In this document: in pieces, positions 1 to 8,763 of the stretch
Numbering within the stretch: the first letter of the stretch is position 1
How the letters are laid out: every line of letters begins with the position of its first letter
Assembly: GCF_003217235.1 (NCBI RefSeq)
Contig: NZ_QJTF01000011.1
Span: 1 to 64,000, forward strand
Length of the DNA: 64,000 nucleotides
Source: Paramesorhizobium leguminum
GTDB taxonomy: Bacteria; Pseudomonadota; Alphaproteobacteria; Rhizobiales; Rhizobiaceae
Reading direction: 5' to 3'
Program-made: the position numbers and the translations under genes
The notes under the pieces: model-generated
What the model was told of the DNA's origin: nothing
Databases searched by the model: none
Seen by the model: the letters and a program-made list of their open reading frames with translations, nothing else

Positions 1-56
1 GTCACGAGGGCGAACTCTTCGTCCGCCAGCGGCGCCGCCGCCTTCGTTGTGGCGCT

Positions 57-85
57 TTATAGGCCCCACCCAACGAAACTGTCAA
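57..85 (-). promoter_or_regulatory. Strong sigma-70-type promoter firing out of the left edge
   Basis: On the minus strand there is a perfect -35 TTGACA (80-85), a 17-nt spacer and a -10 CTATAA (57-62). An A/T-tract segment (about 88-120) lies directly upstream like an UP element, and the sequence after the -10 is GC-rich. No open frame follows inside the window. This architecture is typical of rRNA or tRNA promoters in Hyphomicrobiales, so a stable-RNA operon just left of the window is likely, but its body is not visible. Confidence 0.6.
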
Positions 86-182
86 CACGCAAAATCACGA
101 TTTTCGAATTTTCTTGAGTGACGGAAGGGAAGCTTTGTGACAGCCATATGAAGCATATCCGGGATTGCCTGCCTATAAACGA

Positions 183-212
183 AAACGGACGGGCGCTGCC
201 GCCCGTCCGTTT
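183..212 (-). terminator. Rho-independent terminator after the sugar ABC operon
   Basis: A perfect 12-bp stem (AAACGGACGGGC pairing with GCCCGTCCGTTT) has a 6-nt loop. Read leftwards it is followed by a T-rich run. It lies 55 bp after the stop of the ATP-binding gene, the last gene of the minus-strand sugar importer operon. Confidence 0.85.
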
Positions 213-267
213 CTCTCGCCCTTCCCTCGCAGCCCGCCGCCCCCGCGCCGAGCCGCTCGAATTCCGG

Positions 268-1269
268 TCAGGCGATAACTTGTCCCGCTGCGTCGAAACG
301 ATAGGTCCGGGCCGGATCGGGCGTTGCGTAAAGCGCGGCGCCCGGCTCCACCCTGTATTCACCGAAAAGCCTGATAGTGATGAGCCCAGCCTCCTTGCTG
401 TCGAGATAGAGATTGGTATCAGGCCCTAGATGCTCGACATGCATGACGCTGCCGGCCCAGGTGCCGGATGTCGGATCAACCGTGATATGTTCTGGCCTGA
501 CGCCGATTGTCTTCACCCCCTCGTGCCCAAGCCGCGCCGCATCGATGAAATTCATCTTCGGCGAACCGATGAAGCCGGCGACAAACAGATTGGCTGGCGA
601 ATTATAAAGCTCCATCGGCGCGCCGATCTGCTCGATCCGGCCATTGTTGAGCACGACGATCTTGTCGGCGAGCGTCATCGCCTCCACCTGGTCGTGCGTC
701 ACATAGATCATCGTCGCCGACAATTCCCGGTGCAGCCGGGCGATTTCGAGCCGCGTGTTGACGCGGAGCGCCGCATCGAGATTGGAAAGCGGTTCATCGA
801 ACAGGAACAGCTTCGGCTCGCGCACCAGCGCCCGGCCGATGGCGACGCGCTGGCGCTGTCCGCCTGAAAGTTCCGCCGGCCGGCGCGCCAGATAATCATC
901 AAGCGAAAGCATGGCCGAGGCTTTTCCGACACGGCCGGCGATTTCCGCCGCCGGTGTTCCCGCCTGCTTGAGGCCGAGCCCCATATTGTCGCGCACCGTC
1001 AGATGCGGATAGAGCGCATAGGTCTGGAACACCATGGCAATGCCGCGCTTCGCCGGTGGGATGTGGCCGGCGGCAGCACCGTCGATGAGCACGTCGCCCG
1101 ATGTCGCATCCTCGAGCCCCGCGATGATCCGCAAAAGTGTCGACTTCCCGCAGCCGGACGGCCCGACGAAGACCACCAGCTCGCCGTCCTTCACATCGAG
1201 GTCGATACCCTTGAGCACATCGACCGAACCGAAGGACTTGCGGATATTTTCCAGTTTCAGCGTACCCAA
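268..1269 (-). CDS. Sugar ABC transporter ATP-binding protein (MsmK/UgpC/MalK type)
   Basis: This is the ATPase subunit of a carbohydrate importer, 333 aa. Walker A GPSGCGKST is at residues 36-44, the Q-loop Gln is near 82, the signature LSGGQ is at 134-138 and Walker B LFLFDEP is at 154-160. A C-terminal TOBE-like regulatory domain follows, as in MalK/UgpC proteins of the CUT1 class. It is the last gene of the operon solute-binding protein, two permeases, oxidoreductase, ATPase, and is followed by a strong terminator. These ATPases often serve several sugar importers, so the substrate must be judged from the neighbours, which point to amino sugars. Confidence 0.93.
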   Translation of the reverse strand: MGTLKLENIRKSFGSVDVLKGIDLDVKDGELVVFVGPSGCGKSTLLRIIAGLEDATSGDVLIDGAAAGHIPPAKRGIAMVFQTYALYPHLTVRDNMGLGLKQAGTPAAEIAGRVGKASAMLSLDDYLARRPAELSGGQRQRVAIGRALVREPKLFLFDEPLSNLDAALRVNTRLEIARLHRELSATMIYVTHDQVEAMTLADKIVVLNNGRIEQIGAPMELYNSPANLFVAGFIGSPKMNFIDAARLGHEGVKTIGVRPEHITVDPTSGTWAGSVMHVEHLGPDTNLYLDSKEAGLITIRLFGEYRVEPGAALYATPDPARTYRFDAAGQVIA

Positions 1270-1284
1270 ATCGTTATTCCTGTC

Positions 1285-2352
1285 CTAGAGCCTGACGGCC
1301 TTGCCTGTGCGCACGCTTTCATCCGCGGCAAGGCAGATGGCCAGCGATTGCACCGCGTCTTCCATATGGCGGGTGAGATCGATATTCTCGCGGATCGCCT
1401 TCAGCATGTAAGCTTGTTCGAGATCGCAAAGCCCCTGATGGCCCGGCTCGCCTTCCATCGAGAGGTGCTGGTCGGGTTCCGCCAGCTTACCGTCCTCATC
1501 GAGCTTCGCTGAATGAACGCGGATGACGGATGTTTTCGTATGCGTATCGATATCGGCGGATTTGGCGCCCTCGTTCATGACGATGGAAACTGAGCCATTG
1601 GGCGAGATGACATCCTTCACGAAGAAGGCCGTCTCCGACATCATCGGCCCCCAGCCGGCCTCGTACCAGCCGACCGAACCGTCATCGAACAGCACCTGCA
1701 GATGGCCGTAATTATACATCGCCTCATCGATTTCAGGTGAAAGCCTGAGGCCCATGCCGCGCACTTCGACCGGCCTGGCGTCGGTGATCTGGCACATGAC
1801 GTCGAGATAATGCACGCCGCAATCGACAATCGGCGAAGTCGTCTCCATCAGCTTCTTGTGCGTTTCCCAATGGTCACCGCTCGATTGCTGGTTCAAGTTC
1901 ATGCGGAAGACATAAGGTCCGCCAAGCGCCCTCGCCTCCGCAATGAGCCGCATCCATGACGGATGGTAGCGCAGGATGTAGCCTACCACCAGCTTGCGGC
2001 CCCTCGCCTTCGCCATTTCGACGACGCGCCGAGCGTCAGCGACATTGGTCGCCAGCGGCTTTTCGACGAAAACGTCCGCGCCGGTTTCCATTGCCTTGAT
2101 CGCGTAATCGGCATGACTATCGGAATAGGTGGCGATGCAGGCAAGATCTGGTTTCAGCGCTTCCAATGCCTCATCGAAGGAATGGAAAAACGGATAGTTT
2201 GTGAGCTGCTCAGGTAACTCTACCGACGAGCGGTTGACGAGGCCGACAATCTCGAAGCCCGGATTCTCGTGATAGGCGAGCGCATGGCTCAAGCCCATAT
2301 GGCCAAGTCCGGCAACCATGACCCGCACGGGCTGCGAATTCTCCGCATTCAT
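1285..2352 (-). CDS. Gfo/Idh/MocA-family NAD(P)-dependent oxidoreductase
   Basis: 355 aa. The N-terminal Rossmann fold shows the GLGHMG dinucleotide-binding turn near residues 12-17, and the family's EKP motif (VEKPLA) follows at about residue 95. The ATG at 2352 is chosen because it overlaps the stop of the upstream permease as ATGA; a longer in-frame extension would run deep into that gene. Members oxidise or epimerise sugars and sugar derivatives. Its place inside a sugar importer operon suggests it acts on the imported sugar. The exact reaction cannot be read from the sequence. Confidence 0.85.
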   Translation of the reverse strand: MNAENSQPVRVMVAGLGHMGLSHALAYHENPGFEIVGLVNRSSVELPEQLTNYPFFHSFDEALEALKPDLACIATYSDSHADYAIKAMETGADVFVEKPLATNVADARRVVEMAKARGRKLVVGYILRYHPSWMRLIAEARALGGPYVFRMNLNQQSSGDHWETHKKLMETTSPIVDCGVHYLDVMCQITDARPVEVRGMGLRLSPEIDEAMYNYGHLQVLFDDGSVGWYEAGWGPMMSETAFFVKDVISPNGSVSIVMNEGAKSADIDTHTKTSVIRVHSAKLDEDGKLAEPDQHLSMEGEPGHQGLCDLEQAYMLKAIRENIDLTRHMEDAVQSLAICLAADESVRTGKAVRL

Positions 2353-3188
2353 TTGACCGCTCCTGCCGTGATCCCGCGGATGAGCTGGCGGGAGAAGAAG
2401 AAATAGAGGACGAGCACGGGCAGGATCGCCAGCGACAGCGCCGCGAGAACGGCATTCCAGTTGGTGACGTACTGGCCGATGAACATCTGCGCACCGAGGG
2501 TCACGGTCTTCGTCGCCTCGGATGGAGCGAGGATCAGCGGAAACCACAGATCGTTCCAGATCGGGATCATGGTAAAGACGGCGACCGTCGCCATCGCCGG
2601 CCTGACCAGAGGCAGCACGAGGCGGAAGAAGATGCGGTATTCGCTAAGACCATCGATGCGCCCGGCATTCTTCAGATCGTCGGAAACCTGCTTCATGAAT
2701 TCCGACAGGATGAAGACCGCCAGCGGCAAGCCCTGCGCGGTATAGACCAGGATCAGCGCCGTCAGCGTATCGACCAGTCCGCTCGCAACCATCAGTTCGA
2801 GGATGGAAACCGTACCGAGCCGGATCGGGATCATGATCCCCAGCGCCAGATATAGCCCCATCAGCGTATTGCCGCGGAAGCGGTATTCGGAAAGCGCGAA
2901 GGCAGCCATGGCGCCGAAGACCAGCACCAGCGCGATGGACACCACCGTCACGATCAGGCTGTTCTGGAAATAGATAAAGAAATTACCCTGTTCGATAACC
3001 GTCTTGTAGCCGATCAGGCTGAACGTCTCCTGCGTCGGTATTTGCAGGGGTGCCCGGAAGATCGCATTGCGCGACTTGAACGAGTTGATGACGATGACGA
3101 CGACCGGGAATAGCGCGATCACCGTATAGGCAATGAGGATCGCATGGGCGGCGATGCTGCGGGAGAGTGATGATGTGGCGCGGCTCAT
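2349..3188 (-). CDS. Sugar ABC transporter permease (MalG type)
   Basis: 279 aa, about six membrane segments. A cytoplasmic EAA-type loop (IDGLSEYRIFFRLVLPLVRP, with Gly and the conserved LPL) contacts the ATPase. The ATG at 3188 is preferred over an in-frame codon 18 nt upstream because AGAGGA lies 6-7 nt before it. Together with the 3478-4407 gene it makes the heterodimeric membrane pore of the CUT1 importer. Its 3' end overlaps the oxidoreductase start by 4 nt, so the two are probably translationally coupled. Confidence 0.9.
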   Translation of the reverse strand: MSRATSSLSRSIAAHAILIAYTVIALFPVVVIVINSFKSRNAIFRAPLQIPTQETFSLIGYKTVIEQGNFFIYFQNSLIVTVVSIALVLVFGAMAAFALSEYRFRGNTLMGLYLALGIMIPIRLGTVSILELMVASGLVDTLTALILVYTAQGLPLAVFILSEFMKQVSDDLKNAGRIDGLSEYRIFFRLVLPLVRPAMATVAVFTMIPIWNDLWFPLILAPSEATKTVTLGAQMFIGQYVTNWNAVLAALSLAILPVLVLYFFFSRQLIRGITAGAVK

Positions 3189-3250
3189 TGGGCGTCCTCT
3201 GGCCAAGTAATATGTCCATCTGTCCGGCTAGACGCAGCCCTCTCTCCCCT

Positions 3251-3437
3251 CGTCATCCTCGGGCTTGACCCGAGGATCCACGGCAAGGGAGCACTGATAT
3301 GCCCGCCGCATTGACGCATTCCAGTAGGCATAAGCTGCCCGATATCTCGGATGACGTTTTTACTATCCCGCAGCGGATGATAATTCCGTTTTTGCCCCTT
3401 TGCCGTGGATCCTCGGGTCAAGCCCAAGGATGACGAC
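3251..3437. repeat. 187-bp palindromic repeat, family A (REP/MITE-like)
   Basis: The termini are inverted copies of CGTCATCCTCGGGCTTGACC and GAGGATCCACGGCAAGGG around a variable centre. A second copy of exactly the same length sits at 39025-39211 and a shorter solo palindrome at 17990-18077. It fills the gap between the two permease genes. No coding capacity is evident. Confidence 0.8.
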
Positions 3438-3477
3438 TGGAGGCGGGAGCTGAAAATCGAACTCATGCCGCTCTCCC

Positions 3478-4407
3478 TCAGAACTGATAGCGGCGCAGGC
3501 GCCGCTGGATGCCGAAAAGATAGAGGCAGACGCCGGCGAGGATGATGAAGAACATCACCGAGGCAACCGTCGCGCCCATATTGCGGTCGCCGACCTGAAG
3601 CTGGAACCCGAAGAAGGTCCTGAACATGAAGGTGCCCAGAATATCTGTCGAGTAGTTCGGCCCCGCGAGCGCGCCTTGCGTCGTGTAAATCAAATCGAAC
3701 GCGTTGAAATTGCCGACGAAGGTGAGAATCGAAATGATGCCGATGGAAGGCAGGATCAGCGGCAGCTTGATTTTCCAGAACTGCGCAACGCCGGTAATGC
3801 CATCGCACTCCGCCGCCTCGATGATCTCATCAGGGATGGACAGGAGCGCGGCATAGATCAGCATCATCGGGATGCCGATAAATTGCCAGACGGAGATGAG
3901 GCTAAGCGTCGTCAGCGCATATTGCTCCTGGCCGAGCCACGGCGCGAAAAGGCTTTTCAACCCGACCGCGTCGAGCATGTTTGGAGCGATGCCCCAGAGC
4001 GGGCTCAGGATCAGCTTCCAGGCGAAACCGACGATCACGAAGGACAGGATCGTCGGGATGAAGATCGCCGTCCGATAGAAGGTGCTGAACCGTAATTTCG
4101 GATGGCTCAGAAGCGCCGCCAGCACAACCCCGATCGGATTCTGCACCACCATGTGGACGATGAAGAACCAGACATTATTCCTGAGCGCATTCCAGAAGTT
4201 CACCGACCAGTTCGGATCGCCGAAAAGTGTGCGGAAGTTATCAAGACCGACGAAAGTCGACAGATTGTTTTCCACGCGGAAGAGCGACAATTGCATCGTG
4301 CCGAAGAGCGGCAGGATCATCACCGCCGTATAGATCAGGACCGCCGGCATGAGGAAAACAGCGATATGCCATCGCACGGGCCTGCTCTTTGCGGGGGTAT
4401 TGGTCAT
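3478..4407 (-). CDS. Sugar ABC transporter permease (MalF type)
   Basis: 309 aa with an N-terminal membrane helix and about five more. The EAA motif (EAAECDGITGVAQFWKIKLP) is near residues 205-224, with the conserved EAA...G spacing. The start at 4407 excludes an upstream in-frame stretch of about 50 codons that is only repeat sequence. It is the first permease after the solute-binding protein. The following 289-bp gap before the second permease is largely occupied by a family A repeat. Confidence 0.9.
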   Translation of the reverse strand: MTNTPAKSRPVRWHIAVFLMPAVLIYTAVMILPLFGTMQLSLFRVENNLSTFVGLDNFRTLFGDPNWSVNFWNALRNNVWFFIVHMVVQNPIGVVLAALLSHPKLRFSTFYRTAIFIPTILSFVIVGFAWKLILSPLWGIAPNMLDAVGLKSLFAPWLGQEQYALTTLSLISVWQFIGIPMMLIYAALLSIPDEIIEAAECDGITGVAQFWKIKLPLILPSIGIISILTFVGNFNAFDLIYTTQGALAGPNYSTDILGTFMFRTFFGFQLQVGDRNMGATVASVMFFIILAGVCLYLFGIQRRLRRYQF

Positions 4408-4478
4408 GCGGTCTGTCAGCCTTCTGACTGTATTTCGTTTTAACGCTGGCGAGGACAGCCTCGCAGAATAGGCTCGCG

Positions 4479-4624
4479 CCCTTCCCTCCCCCTTGCGGGG
4501 AGGGTGGCCCGAAGGGTCGGGTGGGGGTGGTGACGGCTGTACTCCAACAGGCAATCGCAGCGCGCTGCCTTAACCACCCCCATCCGCCCGCTAACGCGGG
4601 CACCTTCCCCGCAAGGGGGAAGGA
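4479..4624. repeat. Palindromic repeat, family C
   Basis: The arms CCCTCCCCCTTGCGGGGAGG and CCTTCCCCGCAAGGGGGAAGG, each with an inner GGTGGGGGTGG / CCACCCCCATCC arm, flank a short centre. Related copies lie at 58692-58886 and, in reduced form, at 13583-13702. It fills the gap between the solute-binding protein gene and the first permease. Confidence 0.75.
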
Positions 4625-4634
4625 GGGCAGCTTA

Positions 4635-5894
4635 TCACTTCGCCGGCTTGTACCAGCTATCCAGACCCTTCTGAAGCTTCTCGCCAGCCTGCTCCGGCGT
4701 ATCGGTGCCATTGATCACGTTGGCGGATTCGACCCAGGTCTCGTTTTCGAGATTGGGCGTCCCACGCGACAGGATCTGGTAGGTCGAGCGAATGGTCGAC
4801 TTGCACTTGTCGCGCCAGGAGACGAATTCCTGGGCTAGCGGATCGGTCATCTTCACCGGCGTTGAATTCAGGCTGAAGAAGCCCGGCAGCGCGTTGGCGT
4901 AGATTTCAGCGAATTCAGGCGAGGCCACCCATTCGAGGAATGCCTTGGCTTCTTTCGGATGCGCTGACTTGGCGTTCATGCCGATGCCGAGATCGGTATG
5001 GTCCGAGATGTAGCAGGTGTCGCCGGCCTTCTTGACCGGAGGCGGGAACGCGCCCATCTTGAACTGGGCCTGCGTGTTGAAGCCGGAGATTTCCCACGAA
5101 CCCGCAGGATAGATCGCGGCGCGACCGAGCGTGAACATGTTCTGGCTGTCGGGATAAGACTGCGCCTCGAAGCCATCGCCGAGATAATCCTTCCAGCGAG
5201 CAAGCGTCTTGAACGGATCGACCCACTCAGGATCGGTCAGCTTTTCCTTGCCGGCGATCAGTGCCTTCCGGCCTTCCTCGCCCTTCCAATAGTTCGGGCC
5301 GATATTCTGGTAGCCCATGGTCGCGGCTTCCCAGAGATCCTTGGTGCCCATCGCCATTGGAATATAGGTGCCGTCCTTCTTGATCGCATCGAGCACGGCG
5401 AAGAACTCGTCCTCCGTCTGCGGCACCTTAAGGCCGAGCTTGTCGAACGCTTCCTTGTTATAGATGAAGCCGTGAATGACGGACGCCACCGGCACACAGA
5501 AGGTGGTTTTGCCGTCATCCGTCTCCCAGGCCGACTTCGCAACCGGGCTGAACTTGTCGATACCAGGCAGATCGTTGAGCGAGGCGAGCTGCCCCTTCTG
5601 GAAAAGCGCCAGCGACTTGTCGAACGGGCGGCAGGTTATGATGTCGCCAGCCGAATTGGCGTCGAGCTTGGCGCCTAGCGCGGCGTCATATTCCGTGGGC
5701 GCGGAAGGATTGAACTTGAGCTTGATGCCCGGATGCGACTTCTCGAAGGCGGGGATCAGCTTCTCGTTCCAGATCGGCAGATCGTCGTTGCGCCAGCTCT
5801 CGATATTCAGCGTCACGTCTTCCGCGTAAGCCGCCCCGGCCGAGCCGAGTACGCTTGACGCGAGCAACACTGCAATCATTGTCTTGCTCATCAT
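4635..5894 (-). CDS. Sugar ABC transporter substrate-binding protein
   Basis: 419 aa periplasmic binding protein of the family 1 carbohydrate class (COG1653-like). A signal peptide is visible at residues 1-24 (Lys, hydrophobic core, then AYA-E). The body has the two-lobed pattern with aromatic residues such as NYWKGEEG and GSWEISGF. It is the first importer gene, 82 bp after the MurQ-like gene on the same strand. The co-located GlcNAc catabolic genes suggest an amino sugar or a cell-wall or chitin fragment as ligand; the ligand itself is inference. Confidence 0.9.
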   Translation of the reverse strand: MMSKTMIAVLLASSVLGSAGAAYAEDVTLNIESWRNDDLPIWNEKLIPAFEKSHPGIKLKFNPSAPTEYDAALGAKLDANSAGDIITCRPFDKSLALFQKGQLASLNDLPGIDKFSPVAKSAWETDDGKTTFCVPVASVIHGFIYNKEAFDKLGLKVPQTEDEFFAVLDAIKKDGTYIPMAMGTKDLWEAATMGYQNIGPNYWKGEEGRKALIAGKEKLTDPEWVDPFKTLARWKDYLGDGFEAQSYPDSQNMFTLGRAAIYPAGSWEISGFNTQAQFKMGAFPPPVKKAGDTCYISDHTDLGIGMNAKSAHPKEAKAFLEWVASPEFAEIYANALPGFFSLNSTPVKMTDPLAQEFVSWRDKCKSTIRSTYQILSRGTPNLENETWVESANVINGTDTPEQAGEKLQKGLDSWYKPAK

Positions 5895-5976
5895 GATAAC
5901 TCTCCCATTTTGACGCCCTCAGGCGTGTTGCTCCTGCATAATCCCACATCTTCTGGATGAAATTATGCAGCCGTCT

Positions 5977-6888
5977 CTAATGGGAACCAAGGTTCCCTTC
6001 CAATTCGACCAGCGCCGGACGCAGTTTCTGTCCGTTACCGTCGAGAAGTTTTTGCGCGGCATCGATATCCGCCGCGCCTGCCGCCAGCAGAACCGCCGGC
6101 TTGACCGAACCGCCGGCCTGCTCAAGACAGGCATGCGCTCGTTTCTCGCCGCAATTCGTGATGGCACTTACGATATGCGCTGCCCGCGCCCTAAGCTTGG
6201 CATTGTCAGCGTGAAGATTGACCATGTAACCGTCATGGACATGCCCCAGCCGGATCGCCGCCAGCGTCGACAACAGGTTCAGCGCTATTTTCTGAGCGGT
6301 CCCTGCGCCCATGCGGGTTGATCCCGCTATTATTTCCGGCGGCGTTTCCAGGAGGATGCCGATATCGGCCTCTTCCAGAATAGGCGCTCCCGGATTATTG
6401 GCTATCGCGATTGTCTTCAGTCCGCGCTCTTTGGCGGCGCCGAGCGCGCTGACCGCATAGGGCGTCGAGCCGCTCGCCGAAATGGCGACGAGACAATCGC
6501 CGAACTCAAGCTTTGCGGCAACGACATCCCGAACGCCGTGCTCCGCAACGTCCTCCGGCGCGCCCGTCAGGTTGGTCAGGCTTTCGACCCCGCCGGCAAA
6601 AAGGACAACGATCTGCTCGCGCGGGATGCCGAATGTGCCGGGCAACTCCAGCGCATCGGACAGCGCCATCAGGCCGGAACTGCCGGCGGCGGCATAGGCG
6701 AGACGCCCGCCGCGCTCCAGGGCGTCGGCTACGAGATCGGCGGCATCGGCAATATTCCCGGAAGATGGGGCGACAACGGTTGCGGCCTCCTCCTGCGCCT
6801 TGGCGAGAAGGGCTGCTATACGATGCGGCGGCTGGAGATCGAGGCCCCTCGCCTCGTCATTCAGCTGTTCGGTCCGGTTTACGGCCAT
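5977..6888 (-). CDS. murQ: MurQ-like N-acetylmuramic acid 6-phosphate etherase (SIS domain)
   Basis: 303 aa. MurQ cleaves the lactyl ether of MurNAc-6-phosphate, giving GlcNAc-6-phosphate. Visible family features are the sugar-phosphate site AGSSGLMALSDALELPGTFG, the second loop ISASGSTPYAVSAL, and the highly conserved IIAGSTRMGAGTAQK and HVHDGYMVN segments. The ATG at 6888 has GGGAG about 9 nt upstream and is preferred over an in-frame codon 33 nt earlier. A GGGAACC/GGTTCCC hairpin covers the last codons. The product would feed directly into the divergent NagA pathway. Confidence 0.85.
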   Translation of the reverse strand: MAVNRTEQLNDEARGLDLQPPHRIAALLAKAQEEAATVVAPSSGNIADAADLVADALERGGRLAYAAAGSSGLMALSDALELPGTFGIPREQIVVLFAGGVESLTNLTGAPEDVAEHGVRDVVAAKLEFGDCLVAISASGSTPYAVSALGAAKERGLKTIAIANNPGAPILEEADIGILLETPPEIIAGSTRMGAGTAQKIALNLLSTLAAIRLGHVHDGYMVNLHADNAKLRARAAHIVSAITNCGEKRAHACLEQAGGSVKPAVLLAAGAADIDAAQKLLDGNGQKLRPALVELEGNLGSH

Positions 6889-7043
6889 TATCGTGTTCTC
6901 CCACTTATCTGATAATGCCAAAAAAATACCACTTGTCCAGAGACCTTAACGGTTTCTTGTCATCAAAGTTTCGCTTGATAAAAATTTCGTGTCTTTTCAG
7001 TGCGTTGTGAATTTAGCCAGCCCAACGGGATTTAGCTCTTGGC

Positions 7044-7062
7044 TATTGGTACTTTATTGGTA
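7044..7062 (+). promoter_or_regulatory. Candidate GntR-type operator in the mur/nag divergent promoter
   Basis: Two copies of TATTGGTA (7044-7051 and 7055-7062) are 11 bp apart, one helical turn, directly before the ribosome binding site (AGGAGG, 7075-7080) of the kinase gene. An inverted ATACCA lies near 6926-6931 beside the divergent murQ-like gene. GGTA half-sites fit GntR/HutC-type regulators, and such a gene (7963) sits in the operon. Autoregulation is inference. Confidence 0.45.
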
Positions 7063-7088
7063 TCATGAATTAGCAGGAGGACGAGCGC

Positions 7089-7970
7089 GTGGAACTTCTT
7101 CTCGGAATTGACGGGGGCGGCACGGGATGCCGCGCGGCGCTTGCCGATAGCGCAGGCCGGATTATTGGCCGTGGCAAGAGCGGCGCGGCCAATATCATGA
7201 CGGATATAGAAGGCGCGCGGATCAATATATTGGCTGCCACACGGCAGGCCTTGCAGGAAGCCGGCCTCGGTCCAGAGGCTGAAACCTCGGTTTCCGCCGT
7301 TCTCGGTCTTGCCGGCGCCAATGTGAACAACAATGGCGCGCGCCTTGAGAAGCTCCTGCCTTTCGCCCGCGCTCATGTGAAATCCGATGCCACCATCGCG
7401 CTCCATGGCGCCATCGGCGATGGCGACGGAACGGTCGTCATCCTCGGCACCGGCTCGGTCTTTATCACCCGCCAAAAAGGCCAAATCCGCACGATCGGCG
7501 GCTGGGGTTTCAAGGTGAGCGATCTTGGCGGCGGCGCGCGCCTTGGCCGCGACCTGCTCGAAGAGGTGCTGCTCGCCCATGACGGCGTGCATCCTGCCTC
7601 GCCCCTGACGGAAAAGACAATGGCGCTCTTCGAAAACGATCCCGATCGGATCGTCACTTTCGCGCGTGACGCCAAGCCGAACGATTTCGGCGCTTATGCA
7701 CCGCTGGTTTTCGAATATGCCGACAAGGGCGACCCACTTGGGAGCCTGCTCATCGAGCGGTCGGTCAAAACCATCGAGGAAGCGCTCGATGCGATCATGC
7801 CGCCGGAACAGGATCGTCTCTGCCTGATCGGCGGGCTTGGTTCGCTTTATGCGCCAAGGCTTTCCCCGAAATACCGCGCCCGCATTCATCCGCCCCTGGG
7901 CGATGCGTTGAGCGGCGCGGTCCAACTTGCCGCCAAGCTCTTTGCGCACGAGGAAGCGGCTCATGGCTGA
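7089..7970 (+). CDS. N-acetylglucosamine kinase-like BadF/BadG/BcrA ATPase
   Basis: 293 aa sugar kinase of the ASKHA fold. The phosphate-1 loop GIDGGGTGCRAAL is at residues 5-17, and the second phosphate loop VILGTGSVF and the adenosine motif LIGGLGSLYAP are also visible. The GTG at 7089 is chosen because AGGAGG lies 8 nt upstream. It is expected to phosphorylate GlcNAc (or glucosamine/MurNAc) entering through the adjacent importer, giving the 6-phosphate used by NagA. It overlaps the regulator gene by 8 nt. Confidence 0.87.
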   Translation: MELLLGIDGGGTGCRAALADSAGRIIGRGKSGAANIMTDIEGARINILAATRQALQEAGLGPEAETSVSAVLGLAGANVNNNGARLEKLLPFARAHVKSDATIALHGAIGDGDGTVVILGTGSVFITRQKGQIRTIGGWGFKVSDLGGGARLGRDLLEEVLLAHDGVHPASPLTEKTMALFENDPDRIVTFARDAKPNDFGAYAPLVFEYADKGDPLGSLLIERSVKTIEEALDAIMPPEQDRLCLIGGLGSLYAPRLSPKYRARIHPPLGDALSGAVQLAAKLFAHEEAAHG

Positions 7971-8763
7971 TACCATTGCGGCCATCTTTGCCGACATGAC
8001 AGCGCAATCGCTGGGCGGTGGGCCGCTCTATGTCAAGCTCAAGCGGATCATCGAACGCGCAGTGGAGCGTGGGCTCATCAAGTCAGGCGACGCCCTGCCG
8101 CCGGAACGCGAAATCGCCAGCATGGCTGATGTGTCCCGCGTCACCGTCCGCAAGGCCGTCCAGGAGCTGGTGAAGGAAGGGCTGCTCATCCAGCGCCACG
8201 GTTCGGGCACTTTCGTCGCCTCGCGGGTGAAGCCGGTAGAGCAATATCTGACGCAGCTCACCTCGTTCACCGAGGATATGGCGCGGCGCGGCATGATCGT
8301 GCGTTCGGCATGGCTCGACCGTGGTCTCTATGCCCCCTCGCCCGAGGAGATGGTGACACTCGGTCTGACCTCAGGCGAAATGGTCGCCCGCATCAGCCGC
8401 CTGCGCGTCGCGAACGAGACGCCTATGGCCATCGAACGGGCGGCTCTCGCGCCAAGCGTTCTTCCCCGTCCCGAAGATGTAACCACATCGCTCTATGCGG
8501 TGCTGACGGCCAACGGCAACCGCCCGGTGCGCGCCATTCAGCGCATTTCAGCCGCCATTTTGAAGGAAAATGATGCGCGCCTTCTTGACGTGCAGCCGGG
8601 TTCGGCCAGCCTCAACATCGAGCGCATTTCCTATCTCGAATCCGGCAAGGTGATCGAGTTCACCCGCTCGATCTACCGCGCCGACGCCTATGAATTCATC
8701 GCCGAACTGCGCCTGAGCGACCCATCGGGCCAGACGGCGGAAGCAGCGGGAGCCGTTCTTTGA
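7963..8763 (+). CDS. GntR-family transcriptional regulator with UTRA domain
   Basis: 266 aa. A winged helix-turn-helix lies at about residues 20-85 (PPEREIASMADVSRVTVRKA, then LIQRHGSGTFVA). The C-terminal UTRA effector domain follows; in NagR/DasR relatives it binds GlcNAc-6-P or GlcN-6-P. The ATG at 7963 has GAGGAAG upstream and overlaps the kinase stop. It probably controls the divergent mur/importer and nag operons through the TATTGGTA repeats; this is inferred from position. Confidence 0.9.
   Translation: MADTIAAIFADMTAQSLGGGPLYVKLKRIIERAVERGLIKSGDALPPEREIASMADVSRVTVRKAVQELVKEGLLIQRHGSGTFVASRVKPVEQYLTQLTSFTEDMARRGMIVRSAWLDRGLYAPSPEEMVTLGLTSGEMVARISRLRVANETPMAIERAALAPSVLPRPEDVTTSLYAVLTANGNRPVRAIQRISAAILKENDARLLDVQPGSASLNIERISYLESGKVIEFTRSIYRADAYEFIAELRLSDPSGQTAEAAGAVL

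Noticed and set aside
268-5894. Glycerol-3-phosphate (Ugp) transporter
   Set aside because: The ATPase resembles UgpC, but neighbours are amino-sugar genes and an oxidoreductase, and there is no PHO box before the operon; the ATPase type alone is not diagnostic.
6957-6978. PHO box before the nag operon
   Set aside because: Only the first half (TTGTCAT) fits; the second half GTTTCGC does not. It may simply be a -35 region.
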